DNA of 31,926 nt from S012-135 sp964423785 (GCA_964423785.1 CAYRGZ010000013.1:1-31926); one strand, 5' to 3'; shown: positions 23,823 to 31,906, counted from the stretch's first letter. The notes: generated by a model not told the origin, from the letters alone. Numbers and translations are program-made.

Positions 23823-24494
23823 ATGGCTGCGCTCAGTCTTACTTTGAAAATTGCCACATTCGCCACCCTGATCTCCACCGCGCTCGGCATCGGCATCGGG
23901 TACGGACTGGCCCGATACCGGTTCCGGGGGCGCGAGTTTTTGGATGCCGTTGTTTCCCTACCCATGGTGCTGCCGCCCACGGTGCTCGGCTACTACCTCA
24001 TTGTAGTGCTGGGCCGCAACGGTGTGATCGGTCGGTTCCTGGACGAGTACTTCGGCGTTTCCTTGCTGTTTACCTGGCAGGGGGCGGTGGTGGCGGCGGT
24101 GGTCGTCACCCTGCCACTGGTGATCCGGTCGGTGCGGGCCGCCTTCGAGGGTGTGGACGAGGATGTCGAGGCTGCGGCCCGTACCCTGGGAGCCACGGAA
24201 CTCACCGTTTTTGCCCGGATCTCCCTACCGCTTGCCTGGCGGGGAGTGATGGCCGGCGCCATGCTGGCCTTTGCCAGGGCCATGGGCGAGTTCGGCGCCA
24301 CCCTGATGGTGGCCGGCAACCTGCCGGGCCGCACGCAAACCGTGTCGATGGCGGTTTATGACGCCGTGCAGAGCGGGAACGATGCCGAGGCCAACATGCT
24401 GGTCGTTATCGCCTCGGCTTTGTGCGTGATCATTCTCTACACCGCCGGCCGCCTGTTCCGGGCCGGAAGCGGCGATCTGCGGAGCCAGGCTTGA
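23823..24494 (+). CDS. modB: Molybdate ABC transporter permease ModB
   Basis: A 223-residue inner-membrane permease with about five helices. It carries the EAA-type loop that docks on the ATPase (EAAARTLGATELTVFARISL, then PLAWRGVMAGAMLAFARAMG) and the ModB hallmarks SLPMVLPPTVLGYYL and EFGATLMVAGN. Start: ATG 23823 has GGAGG five bases upstream; ATG 23811 in the same frame would place the ribosome site inside the gene. ModB normally follows modA; here it is first in the operon. It should form the channel for molybdate (or tungstate), needed for molybdo- or tungsto-enzymes common in anaerobes. Confidence 0.92.
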   Translation: MAALSLTLKIATFATLISTALGIGIGYGLARYRFRGREFLDAVVSLPMVLPPTVLGYYLIVVLGRNGVIGRFLDEYFGVSLLFTWQGAVVAAVVVTLPLVIRSVRAAFEGVDEDVEAAARTLGATELTVFARISLPLAWRGVMAGAMLAFARAMGEFGATLMVAGNLPGRTQTVSMAVYDAVQSGNDAEANMLVVIASALCVIILYTAGRLFRAGSGDLRSQA

Positions 24495-24496
24495 AT

Positions 24497-24502
24497 AGGA
24501 GG
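24497..24502 (+). promoter_or_regulatory. Shine-Dalgarno selecting a TTG start for modA
   Basis: AGGAGG ends on the first base of an in-frame GTG (24502), so that codon cannot be the start. TTG 24508 lies five bases after it and gives a normal signal peptide. Confidence 0.65.
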
Positions 24503-24507
24503 TGAAA

Positions 24508-25272
24508 TTGAACGCAATTCGTAAAATTTTGGGCTCCATACTGCTGGCCGGTATCCTGCTGTCGACCCGGCCGGCGGCCGCAGCCGTCGAACTTGTCGTA
24601 TCGGCGGCGAGCTCCATGACCGGCGTGGTCAGCGAGATGAGCAAACGGTTCGAGGCGCGTCATCCCGATATAACAATAATCCGTAATTTCGCCGGAACCG
24701 GCGTTCTTTTGCAGCAGATCCTGTATGGGGCGCCGGTGGATGTCTTCCTGTCCGCCAACAGTGCGTACATGGAAAAGGCCCGGCGGCAGGGAGCCGTCCG
24801 GCCGGAAACCCTGCGGGTGATCGCCGCCAATTCCCTGGTGCTGGCCGTGCCGAAGCGGGAAAAAATCAGCATTTCCGGGCCGGCCGATCTCACCGACGAC
24901 GGGATAAAGCGGATTGGCGTCGGCAATCCCGCCACCGTGCCCGCCGGCCAGTATGCCAAGCAGGCCCTTGAGAAGCGGCGGCTGTGGCAGCCGCTCGCCG
25001 ACAAGCTGATCTTTGGCGGCAACGTACGGCAGGTGCTCGACTACCTGCGGCGCGGTGAGGTGGATGCCGGTTTCGTCTATCGCACGGATGCCATGCTTTT
25101 TCCGGACAAGATCACGGTGGTCACGGTTGTCGACGGCCACGATCCTATTCTGTACCCGGCAGCGGTGATCACCAGCAGCCGCTGGCCGGAACAGGCCCGC
25201 CTTTTTGTCGATTTTTTCGCCACCCCGGAAGGCAGTGAGGTGTTGCGGCGATACGGCTTTCTCGTTCCCTAA
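24508..25272 (+). CDS. modA: Molybdate ABC transporter substrate-binding protein ModA
   Basis: A 254-residue periplasmic binding protein. The signal peptide has a short basic start (NAIRK), a hydrophobic core and an Ala-rich cleavage region (RPAAAA) near residue 24. The mature part opens ELVVSAASSMTGVVSEM, the ModA signature whose serines hold the oxyanion. FAGTGVLLQQI, PVDVFLSAN, GVGNPATVPAGQYA and GEVDAGFVYRTDA follow in the usual order. Molybdate and tungstate cannot be told apart at this level. TTG 24508 is taken as start because the strong AGGAGG overlaps the alternative GTG. It lies 13 bases after modB. Confidence 0.92.
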   Translation: MNAIRKILGSILLAGILLSTRPAAAAVELVVSAASSMTGVVSEMSKRFEARHPDITIIRNFAGTGVLLQQILYGAPVDVFLSANSAYMEKARRQGAVRPETLRVIAANSLVLAVPKREKISISGPADLTDDGIKRIGVGNPATVPAGQYAKQALEKRRLWQPLADKLIFGGNVRQVLDYLRRGEVDAGFVYRTDAMLFPDKITVVTVVDGHDPILYPAAVITSSRWPEQARLFVDFFATPEGSEVLRRYGFLVP

Positions 25273-25307
25273 CTAAGGGGGGCCTTGAAGCGCAAAGCGA
25301 GTACCAC

Positions 25308-26018
25308 ATGCTGACGGTTGCCATCAGAAAGACATTGAAAAACAGCAGGGGGCGGGTCTTCGGCCTCGATGTCGCTTTTTCGTCCTCGGCCGGGTTCACC
25401 GTGGTGTACGGGCCGTCCGGCTCGGGCAAGACCCTGACCATGAAGGCCATTGCCGGTCTCACCGCGCCGGATGCCGGGGTGATCCGTCTCGGTGATCGTA
25501 TCTTGTTCGATGCGGAGGCCGGCATCAACGTCCCGGCCCGTCTGCGCAATATCGGTTATGTGTTTCAGGACTACGCGCTCTTTCCCCACAAGACGGTGTG
25601 GCAGAACGTCGCCTTCGGCCTGGAAGGCAACTGGCCCTGGCGCCTGAAAGACAGGAAAAAAGTGGCGGCCTTCCTGGAACTGTTTGAGATAGCAGAGCTT
25701 GCCTCTTCCTATCCCGATGAATTGTCCGGCGGCCAGCGGCAGCGGGTCGCCTTGGCCCGCGCCTTCATCAGGGAGCCGGAACTGGTGCTGCTCGACGAAC
25801 CCTTTTCCGCCCTTGATCCGGCCATGCGGGACCGCATGCGGCAAAATTTTGTCAGGATTCATCAGCGGATGCCGGCCCCGGTGGTTCTCATCAGCCACGA
25901 TCCGGAAGACATCAAGGTGTTTGCCGAAACCCTGGTCCACATCGAACAGGGCCGGGTCTGCCGGTTGCTGGAATGCCGCAGCCGGCTCGGCGGCCGGGAC
26001 GTGGGGGACGTGGCGTGA
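25308..26018 (+). CDS. modC: Molybdate ABC transporter ATPase ModC, short form without Mop domain
   Basis: A 236-residue cytoplasmic ATPase with Walker A GPSGSGKT (35-42), signature LSGGQRQR (139-146), Walker B VLLDEP (160-165) and switch His197 (ISHD). The core matches ModC/CysA-type import ATPases. Classical ModC has about 350 residues with a C-terminal Mop/TOBE molybdate-binding domain; here the protein ends about 25 residues after the ATPase core, so that regulatory domain is absent. The ending looks natural, with no frameshift seen. It follows modA by 35 bases, completing a modB-modA-modC order, and is convergent with pccA. Confidence 0.85.
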   Translation: MLTVAIRKTLKNSRGRVFGLDVAFSSSAGFTVVYGPSGSGKTLTMKAIAGLTAPDAGVIRLGDRILFDAEAGINVPARLRNIGYVFQDYALFPHKTVWQNVAFGLEGNWPWRLKDRKKVAAFLELFEIAELASSYPDELSGGQRQRVALARAFIREPELVLLDEPFSALDPAMRDRMRQNFVRIHQRMPAPVVLISHDPEDIKVFAETLVHIEQGRVCRLLECRSRLGGRDVGDVA

Positions 26019-26025
26019 TCGTTAT

Positions 26026-26063
26026 GGAAGCCCTCACACAGGGTTGGCTAGGGCCGGGCTTCC
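26026..26063. terminator. Inverted repeat between convergent modC and pccA
   Basis: GGAAGCCC (26026-26033) and GGGCTTCC (26056-26063) are perfectly complementary across a 22-base loop. The position between two converging stops suits a shared terminator, but no T-run is present and the loop is long. Confidence 0.3.
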
Positions 26064-26069
26064 TCCTCC

Positions 26070-28079
26070 TCATCCGCTCCCAGTGGTGTTCAGAGGCGCA
26101 AATTCAAGGATCGGCTGGTCCGCCGCCAGGCTGTCGCCGGACTGGACGAGGATTTTTTTGATCAGCGCCGCCCGGTCGGCCCGCAGGGTGTTTTCCATCT
26201 TCATCGCCTCGACCACGACCAGCGGGTCGCCGGGCGCCACCTCGTCTCCTTCGTGGACCAGCACCGAGATCAGTAACCCGGGCATGGGGGCAACGAGAAA
26301 GGGGCTGCGGCTCGTCTCCTTCTTGCTGACCATGTAATCGTTCAGTTCCGCGGCCCGCGGCGACAACACGAGAACGTCCGCCCGGCTGCCGCCGTGCCGG
26401 ATACGGTAGCCGATACCGGTTCGTTCCACCTGCATGCAGATCGGCGACCGGTTGATCTCGGCCCGGAAGATGGGCTCACCGAGGCGCCATTTGCTCGTCA
26501 CCATGTACGTTCGTCCCCCGAAGGAGACCTCGACGCCGTGGTGCACCGGCCGCACGGAGACCGGATGTTTGTCGTCGTCCATGAGCACCACCCAGTCGGG
26601 GCGCACCTCTTTGCCATGCCCTGGTATCTGGCCGGAGATGGCGGCGGCCCGGTTCGTGTAGCGGTGGTGGATGGCGGCTGCGGCCACTACGAAGACTTCC
26701 GGCTCGGGCTTGACGGCATCGCCGGGCTTAAAGCCGTCTGGAAATTCCTCGGCAATGAAGTGGGTCGAGAGCCGTCCTTCCTGGAAACGGGGATGGGCGA
26801 ACACTGCTTGCAAAAAGTCGATATTGGTCGTCACGCCCCGGACGTAGAACATATCCAGGGCGGCGCGCATGCGGTTGATTGCCTCCATGCGGGTGGCTCC
26901 GTGAGTGACGAGTTTGGCGATCATCGGGTCGTAGAAGACCGGTACCTCGCCGCCCTCGTGGCAACCGGTATCCACCCGGACGCCTTCTTCGGCCGCCGGC
27001 GGCCGGAAGTACACCAGCCGCCCGGAGGAGGGGAGAAAATCGCGTTCTGGGTCTTCGGCGTAGATGCGCGCCTCCACGGCCCAGCCGTCGGCTATGATGC
27101 GTTCCTGGTCGAGGCGCAGGTCCTGGCCCGCCGCCACGCGGATCATCAGCTCCACCAGATCGAGGCCGGTGACGAACTCGGTCACCGGGTGCTCTACCTG
27201 TAAGCGGGTGTTCATTTCCAGGAAATATACGTTGCGCTTACGATCGACGATGAATTCCACCGTGCCGGCGGAGCGGTAGCCCACCCGGCGGGCCAGGGCC
27301 ACCGCCTGCTCTCCCATTCGCCGGCGGGTGGCCGGGTCGATGAAGGGGGAGGGGGATTCCTCGATCACCTTCTGGTGCCGCCGCTGGATGGAACATTCGC
27401 GTTCGCCGAGGTAGAAGACGTTGCCGTGGTTGTCGGCGATGATCTGCATCTCGATGTGCCGCGGCTCCTCGATGAATTTCTCCGCCAGCAGGCGGCCGTC
27501 GCCGAAGGCGGATTCGGCCTCGCTCTGCGCCCGAGCGAACCCTTCCCGACACTCCTCGTCGTCGCGCACAACGCGCATTCCCTTGCCGCCGCCGCCGGCC
27601 GAGGCTTTGAGCATGACCGGGTATCCGAGTTGCCGGGCAATGGCCACCGCCTGGTCGGCGTCCTCGACGATGCCGTCGTGGCCGGGAATGGTGGGAACGC
27701 CGGCCTCGGCGGCGAGCTGTTTTGAGGTCAGCTTGTCGCCCAAGGCGGCGATGGCCTCCGGCGGCGGACCGATGAAGACGATACCGGCCTCGGCGAGCCG
27801 GTGGGAGAAGGCGGTGTTCTCCGACAAAAATCCGTAGCCCGGATGCACCGCCTCGGCGCCGGTGGTGCGGCACACTTCGATGATCCGGTCCATGTCCAGG
27901 TAGCTGGCCGTTGCCGGCGGCGGGCCGATGCAGTGGGCCTCGTCGGCCAGACGGACGTGGAGTGCGTCGCGGTCGGCCTCCGAGAAGACGGCCACGGTTC
28001 GGATCCGCATGCGGCGGGCGGTGCGGATGATGCGGCAGGCGATCTCGCCCCGGTTGGCGATGAGGATTTTTTTGAACAT
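26070..28079 (-). CDS. pccA: Acyl-CoA carboxylase biotin-carboxylase/biotin-carrier subunit (propionyl-CoA carboxylase alpha type)
   Basis: A 669-residue protein. Residues 1-450 are a biotin carboxylase: MFKKILIANRGEIACRIIRT, the ATP-grasp glycine loop KASAGGGGKGMR, and EMNTRLQVEHPVTE. A middle linker/BT-type domain follows, then a C-terminal biotinyl domain (PMPGLL to the end) with biotinyl-lysine 627 in EAMKMEN. This single-chain layout is that of propionyl- or methylcrotonyl-CoA carboxylase alpha subunits; bacterial AccC lacks the carrier. Paired with the upstream carboxyltransferase, it should use bicarbonate and ATP to make methylmalonyl-CoA, entering the succinate pathway. ATG 28079 is the family start; a longer open frame only overlaps pccB. 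Specificity for propionyl-CoA is inferred. Confidence 0.9.
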   Translation of the reverse strand: MFKKILIANRGEIACRIIRTARRMRIRTVAVFSEADRDALHVRLADEAHCIGPPPATASYLDMDRIIEVCRTTGAEAVHPGYGFLSENTAFSHRLAEAGIVFIGPPPEAIAALGDKLTSKQLAAEAGVPTIPGHDGIVEDADQAVAIARQLGYPVMLKASAGGGGKGMRVVRDDEECREGFARAQSEAESAFGDGRLLAEKFIEEPRHIEMQIIADNHGNVFYLGERECSIQRRHQKVIEESPSPFIDPATRRRMGEQAVALARRVGYRSAGTVEFIVDRKRNVYFLEMNTRLQVEHPVTEFVTGLDLVELMIRVAAGQDLRLDQERIIADGWAVEARIYAEDPERDFLPSSGRLVYFRPPAAEEGVRVDTGCHEGGEVPVFYDPMIAKLVTHGATRMEAINRMRAALDMFYVRGVTTNIDFLQAVFAHPRFQEGRLSTHFIAEEFPDGFKPGDAVKPEPEVFVVAAAAIHHRYTNRAAAISGQIPGHGKEVRPDWVVLMDDDKHPVSVRPVHHGVEVSFGGRTYMVTSKWRLGEPIFRAEINRSPICMQVERTGIGYRIRHGGSRADVLVLSPRAAELNDYMVSKKETSRSPFLVAPMPGLLISVLVHEGDEVAPGDPLVVVEAMKMENTLRADRAALIKKILVQSGDSLAADQPILEFAPLNTTGSG

Positions 28080-28105
28080 GGATCGGGTCCCGCTGCAACG
28101 AGGGG

Positions 28106-29638
28106 TCAGAGGGGAATGTTGCCGTGCTTGCGCCACGGGTTCCCCAGCTTCTTGTCCCGCAACATGGCCAGTGATCGACAGATGCGCTTGCGGGTGGCGT
28201 GCGGCATGATGACGTCGTCGATGAAGCCGCGGTGACAGGCGATGAAGGGATTGGCAAAGGTCTTGCGGTACTGCTCGGTCCGCAGGGCGATTTTTTTCGG
28301 ATCGTTTCGTTCCTGGCGGAAGATGATCTCCACCGCTCCCTTGGGACCCATGACCGCGATCTCCGCCGTCGGCCAGGCCAGGTTGACGTCGCCGCGCAGG
28401 TGTTTGGAACTCATGACGTCGTAGGCACCGCCGTAGGCCTTGCGGGTGATCACCGTCACCTTGGGCACGGTGGCCTCGGCAAAGGCGTAGAGCAGCTTGG
28501 CGCCGTGCCGGATGATGCCCCCGTGTTCCTGGGCCGTGCCCGGAAGAAAGCCCGGTACGTCGACGAAGGTGACGATCGGGATGTTGAAGCAATCGCAAAA
28601 GCGCACGAATCGGGCCGCCTTGGTGGAAGAGTCGATGTCCAGGCAGCCGGCCAGTACCATGGGTTGGTTGGCGACGATGCCCACCGTGGAGCCGTTCATG
28701 CGGCCGAAGCCGGTGATGATGTTCTTGGCGTGCTGCGGTTTGAGTTCGAAGAAGTCCTTTTCGTCCACCACCTTGAGGATCAGCTCCCGCATGTCGTACG
28801 GCCGGTTCGGGTCCGGGGGCACCAGGGAGTCGAGGGAGTATTCCAGCCGATCCGGCGGGTCATCGGTGGGCCAGACCGGCGGTTTTTCTCGGTTGTTGGC
28901 GGGCAGGAAATTGAAGAAGCGGCGCAGCATCAGCAGCGCCTCGACGTCGTTGACAAAGGCGCCGTCCGCCACCCCGGACCGGGTGGAATGGGTGACGGCG
29001 CCTCCCAGGTCCTCGGCGCTCACCTCCTCGTGGGTGACGGTTTTGACCACGTTGGGGCCGGTGACGAACATGTGGGAGGAATCGCGGACCATGAAAATGA
29101 AATCGGTCATGGCCGGCGAATAGACGGCGCCGCCGGCGCACGGCCCCATGACCAGCGAGATCTGGGGAATCACCCCGGAGGCGAGGACGTTGCGCTGGAA
29201 GACCTCGGCATATCCGGCCAGCGATGCCACCCCCTCCTGGATGCGGGCGCCGCCGGAATCGTTGAGGCCGATGACCGGCGCCCCGACCCGCATGGCGTGG
29301 TCCATGATCTTGCAGATCTTTTCGGCATGGGCCTCGGACAGGGAGCCGCCGAACACGGTGAAATCCTGGCTGAAGACGAAGACCAGTCGGCCACAGATCG
29401 TCCCATAGCCGGTGACCACGCCGTCACCGGGAATGGTCTGCTCCTCCATGCCGAAATCGTGGCACCGGTGTTCGACGAACATGTCCCACTCCTCGAAGCT
29501 GCCCTCATCCAGGAGCAGGTCGAGGCGTTCGCGGGCGGTGAGGCGGCCCTTGGCGTGCTGGCGGTCGATCCGTTGCCGGCCGCCGCCGATGCGCGCCGCC
29601 CGGCGTTTTTTCTCCAACTGGTCGATGATCTCCTGCAT
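28106..29638 (-). CDS. pccB: Acyl-CoA carboxylase carboxyltransferase subunit (propionyl-CoA carboxylase beta type)
   Basis: A 510-residue carboxyltransferase of the PccB/MmdA class, crotonase-like fold in two halves. Visible landmarks: AKGRLTARERLDLLLD near 30-45, GLNDSGGARIQEGV and MGPCAGGAVYSPA (first oxyanion hole region), then DVPGFLPGTAQEHGGIIRHG and TVITRKAYGGAYDVM (second). It transfers the carboxyl from biotin to the acyl-CoA. ATG 29638 has GAGGAAA four bases upstream. pccA starts 26 bases after it ends, so the pair forms one operon. Because MmdA of sodium-pumping methylmalonyl-CoA decarboxylase is a close relative, the alpha partner with its biotin carboxylase decides for carboxylase. 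A TTGACA-type promoter lies at 29678-29706. Confidence 0.92.
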   Translation of the reverse strand: MQEIIDQLEKKRRAARIGGGRQRIDRQHAKGRLTARERLDLLLDEGSFEEWDMFVEHRCHDFGMEEQTIPGDGVVTGYGTICGRLVFVFSQDFTVFGGSLSEAHAEKICKIMDHAMRVGAPVIGLNDSGGARIQEGVASLAGYAEVFQRNVLASGVIPQISLVMGPCAGGAVYSPAMTDFIFMVRDSSHMFVTGPNVVKTVTHEEVSAEDLGGAVTHSTRSGVADGAFVNDVEALLMLRRFFNFLPANNREKPPVWPTDDPPDRLEYSLDSLVPPDPNRPYDMRELILKVVDEKDFFELKPQHAKNIITGFGRMNGSTVGIVANQPMVLAGCLDIDSSTKAARFVRFCDCFNIPIVTFVDVPGFLPGTAQEHGGIIRHGAKLLYAFAEATVPKVTVITRKAYGGAYDVMSSKHLRGDVNLAWPTAEIAVMGPKGAVEIIFRQERNDPKKIALRTEQYRKTFANPFIACHRGFIDDVIMPHATRKRICRSLAMLRDKKLGNPWRKHGNIPL

Positions 29639-29677
29639 GGGCTTTCCTCGGATGGGCAAGGGACAATTCCCCCCCCA

Positions 29678-29706
29678 ACCCTACTGGAGATCATCTTTTC
29701 TGTCAA
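29678..29706 (-). promoter_or_regulatory. Candidate promoter for pccBA
   Basis: On the minus strand a perfect TTGACA (29701-29706 on the plus strand) is followed after 17 bases by TAGGGT (29678-29683). The -10 is poor but spacing is ideal, giving a leader of about 30 bases before the pccB start. Confidence 0.4.
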
Positions 29707-29821
29707 TTATCGTTCTAGGTGGAATCACGGGTGTCTGTCGCAGGAATTCCGATAGATTTCCTTTGGTTTTCAGGGGAGGTGTGGAGGATATCGTGGGGAA
29801 AATACCTAGTATGAAGGGGGC

Positions 29822-29849
29822 TTGACCGCCGTTAGCGGCATGGTATAAC
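29822..29849 (+). promoter_or_regulatory. Candidate promoter for the FliF-tail-like gene
   Basis: TTGACC (29822-29827) and TATAAC (29844-29849) are 16 bases apart. Transcription would begin near 29856, which would favour ATG 29894 or 29906 over the TTG at 29861 as start of the following gene. Confidence 0.45.
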
Positions 29850-29893
29850 AAGGGGCAACTTTGCCTGCCGGTGTTGTCGGCGGGTTCAAGCCC

Positions 29894-30220
29894 ATGGTCA
29901 CCATCATGGATACCGTCTACCAACTCATCGATCTACTCGGCCGCCCCCTTGGCATCCTGGTTACCTTCTTTCTGGTCGTCTTTTTCGTCATCCGACCCGG
30001 CATGCAGCTTCTGGTAAACATGCTGGCCGCCCGCCGCCGCCGGCAACTGGAGCTGGAGCGCCAGACGGAACAGGCCGCCAAGGAGGAGGAACTGCTCGAA
30101 CTGCTCCGGCAGGCGGGGCCGGATCTCACCGATCGCGATCGGATTGAACGGCTGGCCAAGAGCAATCCGGATCGGGCCATAGAACTCGTCCGGGCTTGGT
30201 TGCACAAGCAGGGTGCGTGA
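29894..30220 (+). CDS. Small membrane protein resembling the FliF C-terminal helix and FliG-binding tail
   Basis: About 108 residues. A short front (MDTVYQLIDLLGRP) leads into one membrane helix (about 18-37, GILVTFFLVVFFVIRPGMQL). A charged coiled-coil-like stretch (RRRRQLELERQTEQAAKEEE) and the end DRIERLAKSNPDRAIELVRA followed by WLHKQG complete it. In FliF, the flagellar MS-ring protein, the second helix typically ends in an LRP-like motif and the cytoplasmic tail ends with a similar LA-x-NP-x-x-A-x-x-VR-x-WL segment that binds FliG. The ring-building domains are absent. Homology is my judgement from motif order, not a search. Start uncertain: TTG 29861 has AAGGGG before it, but a promoter at 29822-29849 favours ATG 29894 or 29906. 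Confidence 0.6.
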   Translation: MVTIMDTVYQLIDLLGRPLGILVTFFLVVFFVIRPGMQLLVNMLAARRRRQLELERQTEQAAKEEELLELLRQAGPDLTDRDRIERLAKSNPDRAIELVRAWLHKQGA

Positions 30221-30278
30221 CAGCTCCTGCCCGATGCCCCACTTGCAAGTCCGGCGCGGCGTTCGGGCGGGCCGCTCC

Positions 30279-30479
30279 TCACCTGGTCGGTGTTTTCTGC
30301 GTTTTGTTCTTGGGAGAAAAGGCCTGGCAGGCCATGCCGCTCGATTCGTACACCACCTGGCAGGGCAGGCGGCTCGATGCGAATCCCATGGCCCGGCAGC
30401 CGTACGGATGGGCAGGCTGGTGGGTGATGTAGAACCAGCGGCAGTGGCGGCAATGGGAAAGGCGGGGGCTTTCAGGCAT
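30279..30479 (-). CDS. 66-residue cysteine-rich protein
   Basis: A small basic protein with five cysteines: HCRHC (C10, C13), YGC (C28), PC (C40) and ACQ (C50). It has the pattern CRHCRWFYITHQPAHPYGCR, then AMGFASSRLPCQVVYESSGM. The regular spacing and the histidines beside the first pair suggest a zinc or iron-sulfur knuckle. I believe similar small proteins occur in related anaerobes but cannot name a family. Its ATG overlaps the end of the ATPase gene by eight bases, so it is probably translationally coupled and the third member of that operon. The 58 bases between its stop and the convergent upstream gene show nothing clear. Confidence 0.65.
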   Translation of the reverse strand: MPESPRLSHCRHCRWFYITHQPAHPYGCRAMGFASSRLPCQVVYESSGMACQAFSPKNKTQKTPTR

Positions 30480-31122
30480 CGCTCGCGACCTTTTTAAGAC
30501 CTTCGAGGAGGACGAAACGCCCCAGGGGAACCACCTCGCAGGGCAGACAGCCGATAAACAGCGGGTTGTCGCACAAGCCGCCGGAGAGATAGAGCCGTTT
30601 CGGAGCGCCGGCGAATCGGTGGGCGTTGATGGCGATACCTTTTACGAAGCGGGCCACCGCCGTCTCGATGGAGTGCCCGGCGATCACCGCGTCGAAGATG
30701 TGGCTCATGCCGAGTACGCCGCAGGTGACGTTGAAGGTGCGGTCCGGTACCGGGATGGTCCGGTAGTCGAGATCGTAGTAGGTGGCCAACAGTTCGATGG
30801 TGAATCCCATGGAGGCGCCGCATTCGGCGTTCCATCCCATGTCGGCGAGCCGCCCGTCCTGGTAGCGGATGAACTTGATGTCCCGGCTGCCGCAGTCGAG
30901 CAGTACGTAATCCTTTTCGTCGATGAGCGCCTCGCCGCCCCGGGCCAGGGCGATGAGTTCGTTGACGTACCGGCGGGCGAATCGCTGGCCGTTGTGGCCG
31001 GTGGCGACATCGACCCGCAGGTCGGCGGGCAGATCCTTGGCCGGCATGATGGTCGGCGGGCCCTCCCCCTTGTCGGTGTCGAGGAACTTGCAGTACGAGG
31101 TGCCGAAGTCGGCGAGTATCAT
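30472..31122 (-). CDS. HgdC/BadF-type iron-sulfur ATPase (ASKHA superfamily)
   Basis: A 216-residue ATPase of the BadF/BadG/BcrA/BcrD group. ASKHA landmarks: ADFGTSYCKF (4-13) for phosphate 1, LDCGSRDIKFI for phosphate 2, and YLSGGLCDNP for the adenosine loop. The two cysteines that in activator dimers hold a bridging [4Fe-4S] cluster are at matching places: NAECGASMGF (as NDKCAAGTG) and NVTCGVLGMSHIFD (as STCTVFAESEV). Known members inject low-potential electrons, driven by ATP, into 2-hydroxyacyl-CoA dehydratases, benzoyl-CoA reductase or double-cubane proteins. It is about 40-50 residues shorter than HgdC. No standard dehydratase is adjacent; the partner is probably the protein encoded directly upstream, which overlaps it by ATGA. 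Confidence 0.82.
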   Translation of the reverse strand: MILADFGTSYCKFLDTDKGEGPPTIMPAKDLPADLRVDVATGHNGQRFARRYVNELIALARGGEALIDEKDYVLLDCGSRDIKFIRYQDGRLADMGWNAECGASMGFTIELLATYYDLDYRTIPVPDRTFNVTCGVLGMSHIFDAVIAGHSIETAVARFVKGIAINAHRFAGAPKRLYLSGGLCDNPLFIGCLPCEVVPLGRFVLLEGLKKVASDA

Positions 31123-31871
31123 CGGTGCGCTCCGGACAATTCGAGAAAGGCCTGGATCTTGGCCCGCGTTGAACTGGACGGGGTGACGTCCACGTCCAGG
31201 TAGAGAGCCTGGGGATGCTGGCGGGCCAGGTGCTGGGCCAGGGCGGTCTTGGCGCAAAACGACTGGGCGAAGAAGACGGTGGGCACCGTTGGGTCGTATT
31301 GGCATTCCAGGGCCAGATCGGCCGGCGTCTTGTTTTCCATGCAGCGGGTCCAGCCGTACACGTGGGTGGTGGGCGGAAAGAGTTCCAGGATGGAGAAGTC
31401 CCGCGGCGGCACACCCCAGAAGCCGGCGGTTGGTTGGCAGGGAGGCAGGTTGGCCGGCTCGGGATCGGCGTTCTTCACGCCCTCGGTGATGCGCAGGAAT
31501 TTCTCCGTGAGGTTCATGTCGGCCTGGCAGAGCGGGTAGCCGACCCCCTCATCGTCCTGGTTGCGGGTGCGGATCACCGGGATGTCTAGGATATCTTCCA
31601 GGATGTGGGCCACGTGCAGGGCGCCGTCGCATTTACCGGGACCGGTATCGATGAAGATGGCGTCGAGATCCAGCGAGATGGCGTTGAGCACCACGGTCCG
31701 CAGGATGGCGCAGTAGACCTTGGGCAGATGGGCGGTGGCCCGTTCAATGTCGGTGCGGACGAGCAGGGCGTCGAGATCGAGGATTTCGGTGCCGTCCGTG
31801 TTCAGACGGCGGATGATGGCCCGCGGCGGTACGCCGACGATGCCGACGCGATTGTAGGCTGGTTCTGCCAT
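31119..31871 (-). CDS. Cysteine-containing protein coupled to the HgdC-type ATPase, function unknown
   Basis: A 250-residue soluble protein that I cannot assign. It has seven cysteines, in VYCAI, GKCDG, PLCQA, PPCQP, TRCME, LECQY and SFCAK, mostly flanked by polar or glycine/proline residues as cluster ligands often are. The C-terminal part, GFWGVPPRDFSILELFPPTT then HVYGWTRCMENKTPADLALE, faintly recalls the HgdB/double-cubane protein fold, where an activator ATPase is the electron donor; this is weak. Coupling by ATGA to the ATPase gene and a 66-residue cysteine-rich protein at the end of the operon suggest an ATP-gated electron-transfer enzyme. ATG 31871 has no clear Shine-Dalgarno. Repeat copy E begins 36 bases upstream. 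Confidence 0.7.
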   Translation of the reverse strand: MAEPAYNRVGIVGVPPRAIIRRLNTDGTEILDLDALLVRTDIERATAHLPKVYCAILRTVVLNAISLDLDAIFIDTGPGKCDGALHVAHILEDILDIPVIRTRNQDDEGVGYPLCQADMNLTEKFLRITEGVKNADPEPANLPPCQPTAGFWGVPPRDFSILELFPPTTHVYGWTRCMENKTPADLALECQYDPTVPTVFFAQSFCAKTALAQHLARQHPQALYLDVDVTPSSSTRAKIQAFLELSGAHR

Positions 31872-31906
31872 TGTCGTGGAGCGTCGTTCTCTGGTATGAT
31901 AAAAAA

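Noticed and set aside
28080..28598. Upstream extension of the pccA frame by 173 codons
   Set aside because: It overlaps pccB in another frame and precedes the clear biotin carboxylase start MFKKILIANRGE.
28199..29755. Plus-strand open frame of 518 codons over pccB
   Set aside because: Shadow of the carboxyltransferase gene, no domain recognised.
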